Source: an uncultured Alphaproteobacteria bacterium (GTDB taxonomy: Bacteria; Pseudomonadota; Alphaproteobacteria; Caulobacterales; Aquidulcibacteraceae). Taken from it: 5,809 bases of DNA. A program made the position numbers and the translations under genes. The stretch lies in assembly GCA_937967725.1 (NCBI GenBank), contig CALBSY010000381.1, forward strand, positions 1 through 5,809, given 5' to 3'. Shown here in pieces: positions 1 to 5,809 of this stretch (the first letter of the stretch is position 1; each line of letters starts with the position of its first letter). Below the pieces are notes generated by a model, which worked only from the letters and a program-made list of their open reading frames with translations, did not search any database and was not told the DNA's origin.

Positions 1-208
1 AGGTGCGCTGCTGCAACGCGACCATGGTGAGCGAGACGCCGAGCGCGGCGGCGAGACCCAAGCTGGCGAACGTGGTCATGCGCCAGGCGCGCGCCGACAG
101 CACCGCCGAGCCCATGCGCGCATCCCATTCTTGCTGCGCGCGCCGATAAGGCGTGTCCGGCGGTTCGGGCGCGAAACTCTTGGCCGGGCTTCGGAATGGA
201 AAATTCAT
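1..208 (-). CDS. trbF: TrbF, inner-membrane scaffold protein (VirB8 family), 3' part cut by window edge
   Basis: Bitopic inner-membrane protein whose periplasmic domain helps join the inner-membrane complex to the outer-membrane core. Only the first 69 codons are visible; full-length TrbF has roughly 220-260 residues. The visible part has a Pro-rich cytoplasmic head (MNFPFRSPAKSFAPEPPDTP). Next comes the family-typical segment PYRRAQQEWDARMGS (20-34), in which the Tyr, Trp and Gly-Ser positions are those usually seen in TrbF. A single membrane segment follows at about 47-64. The frame contains no stop and leaves the window at its left edge. It overlaps the trbL stop by 4 nt. TrbG and TrbI would be expected to follow outside the window. 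The call rests on a short stretch plus the operon order. Confidence 0.9.
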   Translation of the reverse strand, partial: MNFPFRSPAKSFAPEPPDTPYRRAQQEWDARMGSAVLSARAWRMTTFASLGLAAALGVSLTMVALQQRT

Positions 209-1245
209 GGGCGTTGTCCCCCGCTTGGATTTTGCTGCGGACGCGGCGGCATCGGCTCGTAGCTGATCGGGCGGCGGCCGCCGCCGCCCGAACCTGAGCC
301 AGAACTTGAGCCGCGCGGACGCGAACCGCCGATCAGGCGCCCGGCGCCGCCGGCGAGCGCGCCGCCGGCGCGGATGAGGTTCTTGGCGCCCTGATAGGCG
401 ATGAAGCCGCCGCCGATTGTGGTGAAGGCCGCGCCTGTGCCGCTGCGGACAGCATCCGAGCCTGAGAGGTGCGGCTGGCCCTGCACCACTTCGCTGGCGA
501 GCTGAGGCGCAAACCAGGCGAGCGCCAAAACGGTCAGACCGAAGAAGAGAATTTGCAGGCCCCCGCCAGCATCGAGCGTGAACGTCGGCGGCAGCGTCGT
601 CACGAAGGTGATCGACACCGACGCGATCAAGGCCAACACGAAGAGACGGATGGCGCAGCCGGCCACCCAGCCCAAGGGTCGCTCGGCGATCCAGGCGGTG
701 CCGTTGAAGACGCCCCACGGCAAAGCGACGAAGGCGGCGAGGCTGCCGATCTTGAAAGTGATCAGCGAGACGAAGAGCTGCAGCGCCAGCACAAAAAAGC
801 CGAGCGCCACAAACAAGGCGGCGATGAAGATGAGCGCCATCGGAATGGCGTCGGTGAAGATGTTCATGCCTTCGGCCAAGGCGATTGTGCGGCCGAACAT
901 GTCGATGCCGATCTGCCCCACCCGGCCGGGATTGTGCAGTTCGGCCATGGTGAGCGAACTGCCGCCGGCGGCGAGGCCAAGCTCAGTGCCGGAACGGACG
1001 ATGATTGTGGACAGCGTCGCCCAATTGTTCACGAGGAATGCGAACAGCCCGACGAACAGCACTTTGCGGAAGAAGGGCGCCATCGGCGCCTCGCCCGCGA
1101 GCGCCCATTGCACGCCGGCGAGCGTCACCGAAATGACGATCAGCGCGTTCAGCACGTAATTCACGTCGCCCTGAATCAGACCGAAGCCAGAATCGGCGAC
1201 GGCCAGGAACTGGTCGAGGAAGGAATTGACGCTGGCCGGGTCCAT
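205..1245 (-). CDS. trbL: TrbL, polytopic inner-membrane channel protein (VirB6 family)
   Basis: Inner-membrane channel component of the transfer apparatus. It has 346 residues and starts MDPASVNSFLDQFLAVADSG, a family-like N-terminus. Hydrophobic segments lie at about 30-50, 60-82, 136-157, 159-178, 192-217 and 229-246. The segment APQLASEV (246-253) follows the last of them, as is usual in TrbL. After residue 258 the protein turns Gly/Ala-rich (GTGAAFTTIGGGF, AGGALAGGAG). It ends in a Ser/Gly run (310-323) and a Pro-rich tail (330-346). TrbL proteins vary in C-terminal length, and this one is at the short end. The open frame extends upstream to 1566, but that part overlaps trbJ, is Arg/Pro/Ser-rich and looks like nothing in the family, so I reject it. 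The gene starts 1 nt after trbJ and its TGA overlaps the trbF start as ATGA, so coupled translation is likely. Confidence 0.94.
   Translation of the reverse strand: MDPASVNSFLDQFLAVADSGFGLIQGDVNYVLNALIVISVTLAGVQWALAGEAPMAPFFRKVLFVGLFAFLVNNWATLSTIIVRSGTELGLAAGGSSLTMAELHNPGRVGQIGIDMFGRTIALAEGMNIFTDAIPMALIFIAALFVALGFFVLALQLFVSLITFKIGSLAAFVALPWGVFNGTAWIAERPLGWVAGCAIRLFVLALIASVSITFVTTLPPTFTLDAGGGLQILFFGLTVLALAWFAPQLASEVVQGQPHLSGSDAVRSGTGAAFTTIGGGFIAYQGAKNLIRAGGALAGGAGRLIGGSRPRGSSSGSGSGGGGRRPISYEPMPPRPQQNPSGGQRP
217..222 (-). promoter_or_regulatory. Ribosome-binding site of trbF
   Basis: GGGGGA on the minus strand, 8 nt before the ATG at 208 and inside the last codons of trbL. It supports initiation at 208 in addition to coupling through the ATGA overlap. 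Confidence 0.55.
269..289 (-). repeat. GC-only inverted repeat (potential hairpin) within trbL
   Basis: A 9-bp perfect inverted repeat, GGGCGGCGG paired with CCGCCGCCC, has a 3-nt loop and consists only of G and C. It also contains a 16-bp perfect palindrome at 270-285. It encodes the Gly-Gly-Gly-Gly-Arg-Arg-Pro stretch of the TrbL tail and lies about 60 nt upstream of the trbF start. No U-run follows it, so it is not a standard terminator. It may simply result from Gly and Arg codons in a GC-rich genome. Confidence 0.6.
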
Positions 1246-1246
1246 C

Positions 1247-1963
1247 TCAGTCCTCGAACGCCGAACGGGTCGGCGTGGTCGTCGCGGTGGACTGGGACGG
1301 GAAGGCGCGGCGCTGGATTTCGCGCGCGCGTTCTTCACGCGCCAAGCGCTCCATGCGCTCGGTTTCGAGCGCGCGGCCTTGCGCCACCAAGAGCGCGTGG
1401 ATTTCCACCAGCTGCGAGGCCTGGATACCGAGCAATTGGTTGCCGGCCTGGATGGCCCCGGTTTGGCCTTCGGCGCCGGAGGACGATTGCAGCGCCCGGT
1501 TGATGCGCCCGCCCGCTTCTTCGATTGACCGGGCGGCGCGGGCCTCCGCTTCCATGGCGCGTTCAAGGCTCGCGCGGCTTTCCGCCATCCAGCGGTCCGA
1601 TTGCGCCATCAGCGCGTCGAGATCGAAGTCGTCCCAGGTCTCGGGATAGAGCGCGCGCAAATCGGCGCCGAGGCGATCGACCTCGAAGGCGATGCCTTGG
1701 GCTTCCGCAAACAAGGCGCGCGCCGAAGCGATCGATTGCGACAATTCCGGAGACAGCTGCAGCGGGTTGGTGCGCAGCATGGCCGTTGCCTGTTCGATCT
1801 GTCGGATTTGATTGCGGATCTGTTCGAGCGCGCGCGTGGCCGACAACAAGTTCTGCGCATAATTGGTCGGATCGTAGACGATGCGCTGCGCGCTCGCGGG
1901 CGCGGCGAGCACGAGGCCCGCGAGCGCCGCAGCGCACATCAGTGTCGACAATGATCTGGGCAT
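1247..1963 (-). CDS. trbJ: TrbJ, exported conjugal transfer protein (VirB5-like)
   Basis: Periplasmic or pilus-associated component of the mating apparatus, by analogy with VirB5, a minor pilus component. The 238-residue precursor starts with a signal peptide whose likely cleavage site is after Ala-Ser-Ala at 23-25. The mature start QRIVYDPTNYAQNLL (26-40) is the hallmark of TrbJ proteins. The body is rich in Ala, Glu, Arg and Gln and is predicted helical, with heptad-like stretches at about 38-65, 75-105 and 118-160. A region near 170-197 (GAIQAGNQLLGIQASQLVEI) is also usual for TrbJ. The C-terminus is a charged helix followed by a Ser/Thr-rich tail. It starts 9 nt after trbE. In RP4 and Ti operons TrbJ is followed by the entry-exclusion lipoprotein TrbK; here the TGA stop is separated from the trbL ATG by one base, so trbK is absent. 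Confidence 0.94.
   Translation of the reverse strand: MPRSLSTLMCAAALAGLVLAAPASAQRIVYDPTNYAQNLLSATRALEQIRNQIRQIEQATAMLRTNPLQLSPELSQSIASARALFAEAQGIAFEVDRLGADLRALYPETWDDFDLDALMAQSDRWMAESRASLERAMEAEARAARSIEEAGGRINRALQSSSGAEGQTGAIQAGNQLLGIQASQLVEIHALLVAQGRALETERMERLAREERAREIQRRAFPSQSTATTTPTRSAFED
1251..1255 (-). promoter_or_regulatory. Ribosome-binding site of trbL
   Basis: GAGGA on the minus strand lies 5 nt before the ATG at 1245, inside the last codons of trbJ. It supports the short trbL start over the open frame that continues upstream through trbJ. Confidence 0.65.
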
Positions 1964-1967
1964 AGCT

Positions 1968-1973
1968 CTCCCC
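1968..1973 (-). promoter_or_regulatory. Ribosome-binding site of trbJ
   Basis: GGGGAG on the minus strand begins at the last base of the trbE TAG stop and ends 4 nt before the trbJ ATG. It is a good Shine-Dalgarno match at slightly short spacing and supports the start at 1963. Confidence 0.7.
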
Positions 1974-4444
1974 TATTCCGCCGCGACCAGAGTCGCGGGC
2001 GATGCTTGTGTGATGTTGGGCTTGGCCGCCGCCTCGAAGCGGCGCACGGCGTCGGCGGCGGCGCGAAGCCCGCGCGCATCGAGCCAGGCCGCGGCGAAGC
2101 CCTTGGCGGACGCCGCGGCTTGAACGGCGTCGATTTGGCTTTGCTCTTCCGGCTTTGCGGCGCCGACGAAAGCGAGCGTGGCGGGACCGAGGCCCAGTTC
2201 AAACAAGCGGCAACCGGCGCGGCTGACCAGATAATAGTCGCGCTTGGGCGTAGCGCTGGCGATCAAAGCGATTTGGCGCGCATTGAGACCGAGCCGTTCG
2301 TAGAAGGCGCGCGAGCTCGGCTCACGGGCGCGGTCGTTGGGGAGGAAGATGCGCGTCAGACACGCTTCAATAATGGTCGAAGCGATCGGGCTCGCTTCGA
2401 CATCGGCGAGTTCCTGGCTCGCAAACACCACAGCGACGTTGCGCTTGCGCAAGGTCTTCAGCCAATCCTGAATCTGATCGGCGAAAGCCGCATGCTTCAA
2501 AAAGAGCCAGGCTTCGTCCAGCAGCAGCAAAGTGGGCTTGCCGTCAAAACGCCGCTCCAAGGCGTGGAAGAGCGCACCCAATACGGCGCCGGCGGCCTGG
2601 GGGCGGCGCATCAGGTCGTCCATCTCGAACGCCTGCACGGCGCCATAGCCGAGCGAGGAGCGTTCGTGATCCAGGAGGCGCCCATACGGCCCGGCATGGG
2701 TGAAGGGTTCGAGCGCGGCGCGCACCGACCCGTCCTGCACCAACGCCGCGAACAGCGTCAGCGTGCGATCTTGGCGATCGCGCGAGGCCAACACCGCGAG
2801 CGTGCGCCAAAGCTCGACGCGCAGTTCCGGCGTCACCGCAATGTTGGCGGCGCCGAGCAATCCGCAAATCCAATCGAGCGCCCAGGCGCGTTCGTCGGCA
2901 TCGTCTATCGCTTCAAGCGGCTGTAAGCCGAGCGCGCCCTCAACGCCCAGATCGAAGAAATCGCCGCCGAGACCTAGAATGGTCGCGCGCGCCGAGCAGC
3001 CCTTGTCGAAGAGATAGATCTGCGCATCCGGATAGCGCCGCCATTGCGCCGCCAGCGTAGCGAGCAGCACCGATTTTCCCGCGCCTGTTGGGCCTACGAT
3101 CATGGTGTGGCCGACATCGCCGACATGGAGATCGAGCCGGAACGGCGTCGCGCCATCGGTGGCGGTCAACATTAAGGGCGGCGCACCGAGATGTGCGTTG
3201 CGCTCCGGACCCGCCCAAACGGCGCTGGTCGGTAAGAGATGCGCCAGCGACGGCGTCATCAGGATCGGCGGGCGCACATCGGCATAGGCCGAGCCTGGCA
3301 GCGATCCCAGCCAAGCTTCGACCGCGTTGACGCTTTCAACCTGGGTGACGAAGCCTAAGCCATCGCTCACCTGCTGAATCTGGCGCACCACTTCGTCGGC
3401 GGCGGAATCGCTGTCTTCGGCCACGACGATGACCAAGGTGGCGTAACCGGCCGCGACCGCATCAGCGCCGAGCTCTTGTAGCGCCAAGTCAGCATCCTGG
3501 GTCTGGTTGGCGGCGTCATTATCCTGGAGCTGCGACTCTTCTTTGAAGAGGGCCTCGCGCAACAAGGTCGCCAGGCCTTTGCGCTTGGAGAACCAGCGCT
3601 TGCGGATCTTTTCCAGTTCGCGCTGCGCTTCGATGCGGTCCAGCGGCAGAAACCGCGTCACCCAGCGATAGGCGATCGGCAGCCTGTTGAGCGCATCGAG
3701 CAGACCCGGCTCGGTTTCGGTGACGAAGCTGCGCACGGAGATGAGCCGCAAATGCTTGGCGCCCAGACGCGGCGCAAGCCCGCCCACGAGCGGCGCATCG
3801 GCCAACAGTGCATCAAGATGAAACGGCGTTCGCGGCACGGCGACCCGGTGAGGTCGGTCGGAAATGCAATCGTGCAGATAAGTGAGCGTCTCTTCGTCCG
3901 AGAGCCAACCCGCCTCCGGCATGATGGTCTCGAACAGCGCCAGCATCTGGTCGCTGGTTTGCAGGAAGTTGGCGAGCTGCAAGCGATAATCGACCGGGCC
4001 CTTTGCTGCGCCCTCGCCGCCTTCGAACAGCACGCTTTCGAGTTTACCTTGGCGTTCGGCCGGCGGCAGCCAGGTGAGCGTCAGGTAGTAGCGGCTCTCG
4101 TAGCGCGACCCTGCGGTCTCGAACACTTGCCGGCGCTCTTCATCGATCAGCCATGAGAGCGCATCCGGCCAGCTTGCGTCAGGATAGCCGGGCGCGGGCG
4201 CGCGCCGCGCTTCGACGTGCAAACACCAGCCCGAACCGAAGCGCCTGAGCGCATTGTTGAGCCTGGCGCTGACGCCCATCAATTCGGACGGCGTGGCCGA
4301 GTCGAGATCGGGCCCGCGAAATGAGAGCGTGCGCTGAAAGGCGCCGTCCTTGTTGAGCACGACGCCGGGCGCAATGAGCGCAGCCCAGGGCAGATAGTCC
4401 GAGAGCTTGGCGCCGGATGGTTTGTAGGGACGAAGATCGAGCAT
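1973..4444 (-). CDS. trbE: TrbE, conjugative-transfer ATPase (VirB4 family)
   Basis: Large ATPase at the inner membrane, needed for pilus biogenesis and substrate transfer. It has 823 residues, the normal size for TrbE/VirB4. The N-terminus MLDLRPYKPSG followed by LPWAALIAPGVVLNKDG is typical of TrbE and fixes the start at 4444. The frame is open 37 codons further upstream, but that would overlap trbD with atypical proline- and serine-rich sequence. A CagE/TrbE/VirB-type middle domain precedes the family segment WAGPERN (410-416). Walker A GPTGAGKS is at 451-458 with Lys457, Walker B LLLLDEAW is at 639-646 with Asp643-Glu644, and the downstream ASQE motif is at 675-678. All catalytic motifs are intact and no frameshift is visible across 2.5 kb. 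The ribosome-binding site is weak (GAG, 9 nt upstream, overlapping the trbD stop), suggesting translational coupling to trbD. The TAG stop lies 9 nt before trbJ. Confidence 0.97.
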   Translation of the reverse strand: MLDLRPYKPSGAKLSDYLPWAALIAPGVVLNKDGAFQRTLSFRGPDLDSATPSELMGVSARLNNALRRFGSGWCLHVEARRAPAPGYPDASWPDALSWLIDEERRQVFETAGSRYESRYYLTLTWLPPAERQGKLESVLFEGGEGAAKGPVDYRLQLANFLQTSDQMLALFETIMPEAGWLSDEETLTYLHDCISDRPHRVAVPRTPFHLDALLADAPLVGGLAPRLGAKHLRLISVRSFVTETEPGLLDALNRLPIAYRWVTRFLPLDRIEAQRELEKIRKRWFSKRKGLATLLREALFKEESQLQDNDAANQTQDADLALQELGADAVAAGYATLVIVVAEDSDSAADEVVRQIQQVSDGLGFVTQVESVNAVEAWLGSLPGSAYADVRPPILMTPSLAHLLPTSAVWAGPERNAHLGAPPLMLTATDGATPFRLDLHVGDVGHTMIVGPTGAGKSVLLATLAAQWRRYPDAQIYLFDKGCSARATILGLGGDFFDLGVEGALGLQPLEAIDDADERAWALDWICGLLGAANIAVTPELRVELWRTLAVLASRDRQDRTLTLFAALVQDGSVRAALEPFTHAGPYGRLLDHERSSLGYGAVQAFEMDDLMRRPQAAGAVLGALFHALERRFDGKPTLLLLDEAWLFLKHAAFADQIQDWLKTLRKRNVAVVFASQELADVEASPIASTIIEACLTRIFLPNDRAREPSSRAFYERLGLNARQIALIASATPKRDYYLVSRAGCRLFELGLGPATLAFVGAAKPEEQSQIDAVQAAASAKGFAAAWLDARGLRAAADAVRRFEAAAKPNITQASPATLVAAE

Positions 4445-4454
4445 CGGGGTGGTC

Positions 4455-4718
4455 TCACGCAGCGAAGTAGAGCGGCTTGGCGAGGTGCCGTGGCCAAGTG
4501 TCGAGGAACCAGGGATCGCGTGCGGCCGCCCAGGCGGCGGCGGCTTGGAGGCCAAGCCAAAGCGGCAGACCGATCAGCGGCTGTTGCAGACCAAGGCCTA
4601 CGGCTGCGCCAATGGTGGCGTTGAGAATGGCGAAGTTGCGCGGCACGCCGCCCATCAGGATGGGTCGCGTCAGCGAGGTCCTCAGCGCCAGGCAATAATC
4701 TTCGGGCTCCTCCATCAT
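4455..4718 (-). CDS. trbD: TrbD, small inner-membrane protein (VirB3 family)
   Basis: Small membrane protein of the transfer apparatus. Proteins of the VirB3/TrbD family associate with the VirB4/TrbE ATPase and help pilus assembly. The 87 residues carry a family-type N-terminal stretch LRTSLTRPILMGGVPR (12-27). Two hydrophobic segments follow, at about 29-46 and 49-66, then a polar C-terminus containing WPRHLAKPLYFAA. Two adjacent Met codons (4718 and 4715) could both start translation; the first is used here. Only a poor Shine-Dalgarno match (GGTGA, 4729-4733, 10 nt upstream) is present, and an SD-like GGAGGAG lies just inside the coding start. Translation is therefore probably coupled to trbC, whose TAA ends 5 nt upstream. 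The stop is 10 nt before trbE. In some systems VirB3 and VirB4 are fused; here they are separate. Confidence 0.92.
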   Translation of the reverse strand: MMEEPEDYCLALRTSLTRPILMGGVPRNFAILNATIGAAVGLGLQQPLIGLPLWLGLQAAAAWAAARDPWFLDTWPRHLAKPLYFAA

Positions 4719-4723
4719 GGCGC

Positions 4724-5038
4724 TTAGATCACCGCGCCGCCGGCAAAGCCGAAGAAGTCGAGGAAGAACGACACTGCCGCAAACATGATGGCGATGCCCA
4801 AGCCCACGAACGCCAGCTTGCGCACACCGCCGCCGCCTTCGGAGAACATGATCGCCGTGCCCGCCACCACGATGGCGATCACAGCCGCGGCGCGCGCCAC
4901 CGGACCAGTAATCGAGTCAACGATCTGTTCGAGCGGGCCTTCACACGGCATGCCCGAGCCAGAGGCATATGCCGGCGCGGCGAAGGCGAGCGCCGCCAGC
5001 GCAAAACCGGCGAGCTTTGCCGGATTGACGGATTTCAT
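4724..5038 (-). CDS. trbC: TrbC, conjugative pilin precursor (VirB2 family)
   Basis: Major subunit of the conjugative pilus, inserted in the inner membrane before assembly. The 104-residue precursor has a positively charged start (MKSVNPAK), a hydrophobic core, and a likely signal-peptidase site after Ala-Tyr-Ala at 23-25. The mature part would start SGSGMPCEGP at residue 26. Two membrane segments follow, at about 47-65 and 75-95. They flank a short cytoplasmic-type loop, FSEGGGGVRK (65-74), which is characteristic of the family. The protein ends GFAGGAVI. In RP4, TrbC is trimmed at the C-terminus and cyclised by TraF; whether that occurs here cannot be told. The start at 5038 follows a strong AAGGAG ribosome-binding site. 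The gene sits 3 nt after trbB and 5 nt before trbD. Length, topology and position all fit TrbC. A cysteine at residue 32 in the mature pilin is noted in the findings. Confidence 0.94.
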   Translation of the reverse strand: MKSVNPAKLAGFALAALAFAAPAYASGSGMPCEGPLEQIVDSITGPVARAAAVIAIVVAGTAIMFSEGGGGVRKLAFVGLGIAIMFAAVSFFLDFFGFAGGAVI

Positions 5039-5041
5039 GAG

Positions 5042-5809
5042 TTATCTCCTTTGGGGGCGCACGATGTCTTGGATCACGCGCTTGCCCCCGCTGCGCGTGA
5101 TGAAAACGATGAGATCGACCGCTGCTTCGATGAGTCTCGTGGGCGGACTGACGATGGCTTCGAGACAAAGGTCCTCAAGCCGCGCCAAAGCGTCGGCGGC
5201 GGAATTGGCGTGCAGCGTCAAAAGCCCGCCCGGATGGCCGGTATTCCAGGCCTTCAGCACTTCGAGGGCGGCCTCATCGCGCACCTCGCCGACGACGATG
5301 CGGTCGGGCCGCAGGCGCAGTGTCATCTGTACCAGGTCGCGCATCGTCACCGCCGGATCGGTGCGCTTGGTCAAGAGCTGCACCGCGTTGGCGTTGCGGA
5401 TTTGCAGTTCGGCGGTGTCTTCGAGAATGACGATCCGCTCTTGGCTGAAAGCGGGTTCGGCCAGCAACGCGTTCAACAAAGTCGTCTTGCCCGAACCGGT
5501 GCCGCCGGCGACGACGATATTGGCGCGCTCACCCACGGCGGCGCGCAGCGCCTCGACTTGCGCGGCGCTCGCAACGCCCTGGCGCACATAGTCGTCGAGC
5601 GTGAAGATGCGCGACGGGCGCTTGCGCACCGCGAGGATGGGTGCGGCCGCGAGCGGCGGCAGCACTGCCTGCACGCGCGCGGCGGTGTCAGGCAATATCG
5701 TCGCCAGCATCGGCCGCTGCTCACCGACGGTCTCGCCAGCTTCATGCGCCAGCAGCCGGATCGCCGCTTCCGCGTCCGCTGCGGAGAGGCGCGCGCCCCT
5801 GGCCGCCAG
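5042..5809 (-). CDS. trbB: TrbB, conjugative-transfer traffic ATPase (VirB11 family), 5' end cut by window edge
   Basis: Hexameric secretion ATPase on the cytoplasmic face of the inner membrane that powers pilus assembly and DNA transfer. The frame is open to the last base of the window, so 255 residues are visible and the N-terminus (about 65-75 residues by family length) is missing. An internal Met at 5710 is not the start, because typical family sequence continues upstream of it (a segment with LLAHEAGETV). In visible numbering, the Walker A motif GGTGSGKTT is at 102-110, the Asp box ILEDTAEL at 128-135, the Walker B region LRLRPDRIVVGEVRD at 164-178, and the His box TGHPGGLLTLHANSA at 190-204. 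All signature motifs are intact, so the protein should be active. It is the first Trb gene in the operon direction. Its TAA stop lies 3 nt before trbC, and its last codons form the trbC ribosome-binding site. PilT or type II secretion ATPases share the fold, but the neighbours and His-box wording settle TrbB. Confidence 0.96.
   Translation of the reverse strand: MAARGARLSAADAEAAIRLLAHEAGETVGEQRPMLATILPDTAARVQAVLPPLAAAPILAVRKRPSRIFTLDDYVRQGVASAAQVEALRAAVGERANIVVAGGTGSGKTTLLNALLAEPAFSQERIVILEDTAELQIRNANAVQLLTKRTDPAVTMRDLVQMTLRLRPDRIVVGEVRDEAALEVLKAWNTGHPGGLLTLHANSAADALARLEDLCLEAIVSPPTRLIEAAVDLIVFITRSGGKRVIQDIVRPQRR
5046..5051 (-). promoter_or_regulatory. Strong ribosome-binding site of trbC
   Basis: On the minus strand AAGGAG stands 7 nt before the trbC ATG and overlaps the last arginine codons of trbB, just before its TAA stop. 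It is the best Shine-Dalgarno match in the window. This fits the high demand for the pilin subunit and fixes the start at 5038. Confidence 0.8.

Noticed and set aside
469..1503. Long plus-strand open frame opposite trbL and trbJ
   Set aside because: Its translation is charged, His/Arg/Glu-rich low-complexity sequence typical of the antisense of GC-rich genes, with no recognisable domain. The minus strand holds two clear trb genes.
1246..1566. N-terminal extension of trbL upstream of 1245
   Set aside because: It overlaps trbJ in another frame and gives Arg/Pro/Ser-rich sequence unlike TrbL. The ATG at 1245 has an SD and a family-like N-terminus.
1964..1972. Possible promoter or terminator between trbE and trbJ
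   Set aside because: The gap is only 9 nt and is accounted for by the trbJ ribosome-binding site. No gap in the operon is long enough for a promoter.
2006..2926. Plus-strand open frame of 306 codons opposite the TrbE ATPase domain
   Set aside because: It is antisense to the conserved Walker B region of trbE, has no motif, and arises from high-GC codon bias.
4191..4210. GC-rich imperfect inverted repeat within trbE
   Set aside because: Alternating GC codons for Arg, Ala and Pro in the middle of a coding region. The stem is short and nothing in the position suggests a role.
4445..4555. 37-codon N-terminal extension of trbE
   Set aside because: It overlaps the end of trbD, and the typical TrbE N-terminus begins at the Met at 4444.
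4785..5591. Plus-strand open frame of 268 codons opposite trbC and trbB
   Set aside because: Ser/Ala/Arg-rich antisense shadow of two confirmed genes.
5708..5710. Met at 5710 as the start of trbB
   Set aside because: The frame remains open to the window edge and encodes VirB11-family sequence upstream of this Met, so the true start lies outside.

Overview
The window is a fragment of a conjugative-transfer operon. Seven genes, all on the minus strand, encode a Trb-type (IncP/RP4-like, P-type) type IV secretion system. In transcription order, from high to low coordinates, they are trbB (5' end outside the window), trbC, trbD, trbE, trbJ, trbL and trbF (3' end outside the window). Each call rests on motifs or typical family sequence read from the translation. 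No database search was possible.

Layout on the plus coordinates: 5042-5809 trbB, the VirB11-type traffic ATPase; 4724-5038 trbC, the pilin precursor; 4455-4718 trbD, a VirB3-like small membrane protein; 1973-4444 trbE, the VirB4-type ATPase; 1247-1963 trbJ, a VirB5-like secreted protein; 205-1245 trbL, the VirB6-like polytopic channel protein; 1-208 trbF, the VirB8-like inner-membrane protein, N-terminal part only. Gaps are 3, 5, 10, 9 and 1 nt, and trbL/trbF overlap by 4 nt (ATGA). There is no intergenic stretch, and no promoter, terminator, RNA gene, IS element or CRISPR array is visible. The operon promoter should lie upstream of trbB, beyond the right edge.

How the genes fit together: TrbB and TrbE supply ATP-driven energy for pilus assembly and substrate transfer. 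TrbC is the pilus subunit. TrbD and TrbE work together at the inner membrane. TrbL and TrbF form the inner-membrane channel and scaffold. TrbJ is probably exported to the periplasm or pilus. TrbG and TrbI (the outer-membrane core) would be expected just beyond the left edge, and a coupling protein (TraG) and relaxase elsewhere on the element.

The order B-C-D-E-J-L-F without trbK is that of Tn4371-type integrative and conjugative elements and related elements. Ti plasmids and RP4 carry trbK. High GC, with frequent GCG, CGC and GGC codons, suggests a GC-rich proteobacterium, perhaps an alphaproteobacterium. That host guess is weak, and whether the element is an ICE or a plasmid cannot be decided here. 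All genes look intact apart from the two cut by the window edges. I did not find a previously undescribed system. The points worth checking are the missing trbK, the pilin's processing sites and its cysteine, the uneven ribosome-binding sites, and a GC hairpin near the end of trbL.
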